From positions 9,738,187 through 9,802,186 of the forward strand of contig NW_025062475.1 in the NCBI RefSeq assembly GCF_000002995.4: DNA of 64,000 nt. The letters run 5' to 3'. Origin of the DNA: Brugia malayi. Lineage: Eukaryota > Nematoda > Chromadorea > Rhabditida > Onchocercidae. Positions 62,401-64,000 of this stretch are shown here, in pieces. A program made the position numbers and the translations under genes. The notes beneath the pieces were generated by a model. That model ran no database searches. It saw only the letters and a program-made list of their open reading frames with translations, and was not told the DNA's origin. Each line of letters begins with the position of its first letter. Position 1 is the first letter of the stretch.

Positions 62401-63075
62401 TTGAGTTGTTACTGTTGTTGCTGTTGTTGTATATGCAATACTATTATTGTTATTATTATTATTATTATTATTCTTTCTAATAACATTGCTGAGCTGCAAA
62501 TCATTCGCATATCGTTGCTGTTGTTGTTGATGATGTTGTTGTTGGTGCTGTTGTTGTTGTTGGTGCTGTTGGAGCATCGGTATGCGTGTTGCCTATAAGA
62601 TTTACTGGACAATAAAATTTGTTTTTTTTTTCTAGTAATACAAAATGTTATTGTATTACCAAATTTGTAACATAAAATTTCTATTATATTTCAGCAAATA
62701 CAGTATGAAAGCAGAAATATTGATTAGTTTTACTATTGTCTGAGATTGTGTCTTGTAAAAAATTCAAACATCTCATAAACCTTACCTGTATTTTTACTAT
62801 CATTTCCTCTCTCTGAACTTAAAAAATGATGAAAGTAATTTTTTTTTTATTGTACCTGATAAGGATTACGTGGTTCACCGGCGTCAACACGTTGTCGTTG
62901 TCGTTTCAGTTTAATACGTTGTTGCGGTGATGTACCACTATTACTGTTATTGTTGTAGTTGCTGTTATTATTGCTGTAGCTATTAATAGCGGTAGTGGTC
63001 GATGATGATTGATGATACTGTTGTTGAAATGGATGATAGTGATGACGATGAAGATAATGTTGTTGTTGTTGCTGT

Positions 63076-63107
<32 letters not shown>

Positions 63108-63224
63108 ATGTTGCTGCTGTTGAGTTAATTGAGTAAACAATGGAAAGTTCGAAATTTGATGAGTAACAAATGCTGATGATGATGACCTGTTTAATGCTTG
63201 AGGTAGTGTTTCCCCCGAGGACAT
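55630..63224 (-). CDS. pros-1: Prospero/PROX homeodomain transcription factor
   Basis: Twelve exons, 5' to 3': 63224-62856, 62592-62170, 61289-61071, 60902-60716, 60519-60383, 60191-59985, 59599-59268, 59134-59008, 58805-58666, 58493-58341, 56366-56222, 55812-55630; phases agree, 873 aa if translation starts at MSSGETL (63224). The frame is open a little upstream. The last three exons encode the homeo-Prospero domain: [53 protein letters not shown], then [20 protein letters not shown] and [16 protein letters not shown] basic nuclear signal (PRKKRSKV) lies in exon 8 and a helical stretch in exon 6. The N-terminal half has long Gln, Asn, Thr, Asp and Gly runs. Prospero factors act in the nucleus in neural, glial or secretory-cell fate; the C. 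elegans gene is known from glia and the excretory system. Confidence 0.95.
56367..58340 (-). other. Large intron inside the homeo-Prospero domain
   Basis: A 1974-nt intron splits the arginine codon of WFSNFR. Most is AT-rich filler with A-tracts, but 56960-57390 is less AT-rich and holds CAT repeats, two CACCTG boxes (57316, 57334), and ATTATTTGTTTAT and TAAACAAATAAAT boxes. I read it as a possible intronic enhancer. Confidence 0.45.
63058..63120 (-). repeat. CAR trinucleotide repeat coding for poly-Gln
   Basis: A run of about 14 CAA/CAG codons, with His interruptions on the N-terminal side, in the first Prospero exon. It is mixed CAA/CAG, which slows expansion. Confidence 0.9.
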
Positions 63225-64000
63225 CAACTGATGCTTTTCCTGGCGTTGTTTCTTTTTCTTAAAGGAATAATAATATTTCACACTAGCTTGGTTAGTTTAA
63301 CAATTCGTTTTCGCAACTTTCACTTCCTAGAAAAAAGTGAAAAAATTGAAAGAATAGAAGTTAATAAAACAGCAAATTTAAATTAATTAATCATAGCAGT
63401 ACCCTTCTTCATTACTTCACTAATAAACAATACTATCATCATTAATTTACCTTAAGTTTATGTATTTGTCTACTTGTCTCACTTACTTATTTTTTGCTTT
63501 TCCCCTTTATCTAGCTGATCTGTTTTTGCTTGCATTTAAGAATTTATCAATAATGACGAAGATGCTAGTGAATTGGGATAGATTGCTCTTTGCATGTAGA
63601 ATAATAATGTTCAATAAACACAAACTAAAGCATGATGAGAATTTAGGAATTAGTAAAAAAGATTGAATAATTCGTTTTTAACGGAAGCAAACGAGAAAAG
63701 AAAGAAAGTTATGCTATTTGGTGTTCTGATATGATTTGGATAAATAAAAACGAGAGAAAACATCGATAAATATTTGATTTTCATTAAACAATCAAAAACA
63801 AAAACGAAGTAAAAAAAGGAATAAAATTAAGCAAAAGAAAAAATAAAAATTTACTTAAACGGAAAAATTTAACATTATTCTAATATTAAAAAACATTTGG
63901 ACTAAAATTTTCTTCCTCTTGAATTAAAATTTGCTTTTTTTTTAAAAAAAAAAAAACTTCAATTCATTATTTTGATTTTTTGCATTATATTTTTTATTTT
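63225..64000. other. Upstream flank of the Prospero gene
   Basis: No coding exon seen. AT-rich, with poly-T and poly-A near 63935-63957. It probably holds the 5' leader or a first intron of the Prospero transcript. Confidence 0.4.

Noticed and set aside
62401..62598. Leu/Cys/Ile-rich plus-strand ORFs opposite the Prospero exons
   Set aside because: They are the antisense reading of Gln, Asn and Thr codon runs.

Overview
The window is AT-rich eukaryotic nuclear DNA with many short introns (mostly 60-600 nt, GT..TTTTCAG). The gene models look like those of a filarial-type parasitic nematode. That is an inference from the gene set, the intron and acceptor style, and acceptor-like sites just upstream of several start codons that fit spliced-leader trans-splicing. 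I saw no rRNA, tRNA, CRISPR array, transposase or virus-like gene. All splice sites were read by eye and checked for phase continuity.

Layout: (1) 0.3-6.3 kb: a mitochondrial monothiol glutaredoxin (GLRX5 type, +) and a PPM1G-type protein phosphatase (-) converge, and their coding ends overlap by 9 nt. (2) 6.3-9.6 kb: intergenic DNA with several small imperfect tandem duplications, ending in a decayed copy of the first exon of the next gene. (3) 9.6-14.9 kb: an sn-1-specific diacylglycerol lipase (DAGL-beta type, +), 12 exons, catalytic triad visible. (4) 17.2-18.0 kb: an intronless permuted papain-like (YiiX/C92-type) gene (+). (5) 18.6-21.7 kb: an ALDH9-type aldehyde dehydrogenase (+) whose first coding exon was not found. 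(6) 23.3-26.2 kb: a chimaerin (SH2-C1-RhoGAP, -). (7) 27.4-30.4 kb: translation elongation factor eEF1B beta/delta (+). (8) 31.1-40.6 kb: a roughly 25-exon TANGO6/RTP1-like HEAT protein (+). (9) 43.0-48.0 kb: an SLC22-like organic ion transporter of the major facilitator superfamily (-). (10) 50.1-53.5 kb: an unrecognised low-complexity protein (+), with a beta-rich N-terminal half that resembles MAP10 only loosely. (11) 55.6-63.2 kb: a Prospero/PROX homeodomain factor (-), 12 exons, with long Gln, Asn, Thr, Asp and Gly runs and a 2-kb intron inside the homeo-Prospero domain.

The genes do not form one pathway: they cover Fe-S biogenesis, phosphatase signalling, endocannabinoid-type lipid signalling, aldehyde oxidation, Rac-GAP signalling, translation, trafficking or Pol II assembly, transport and cell-fate control. 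The best leads are the overlapping stop codons at 1812-1820, the duplicated and decayed DAGL first exon, the intronless YiiX-like gene, the ALDH9 gene lacking an obvious first exon, and a strong small hairpin between the chimaerin and eEF1B genes. I found no clearly new multi-gene system.
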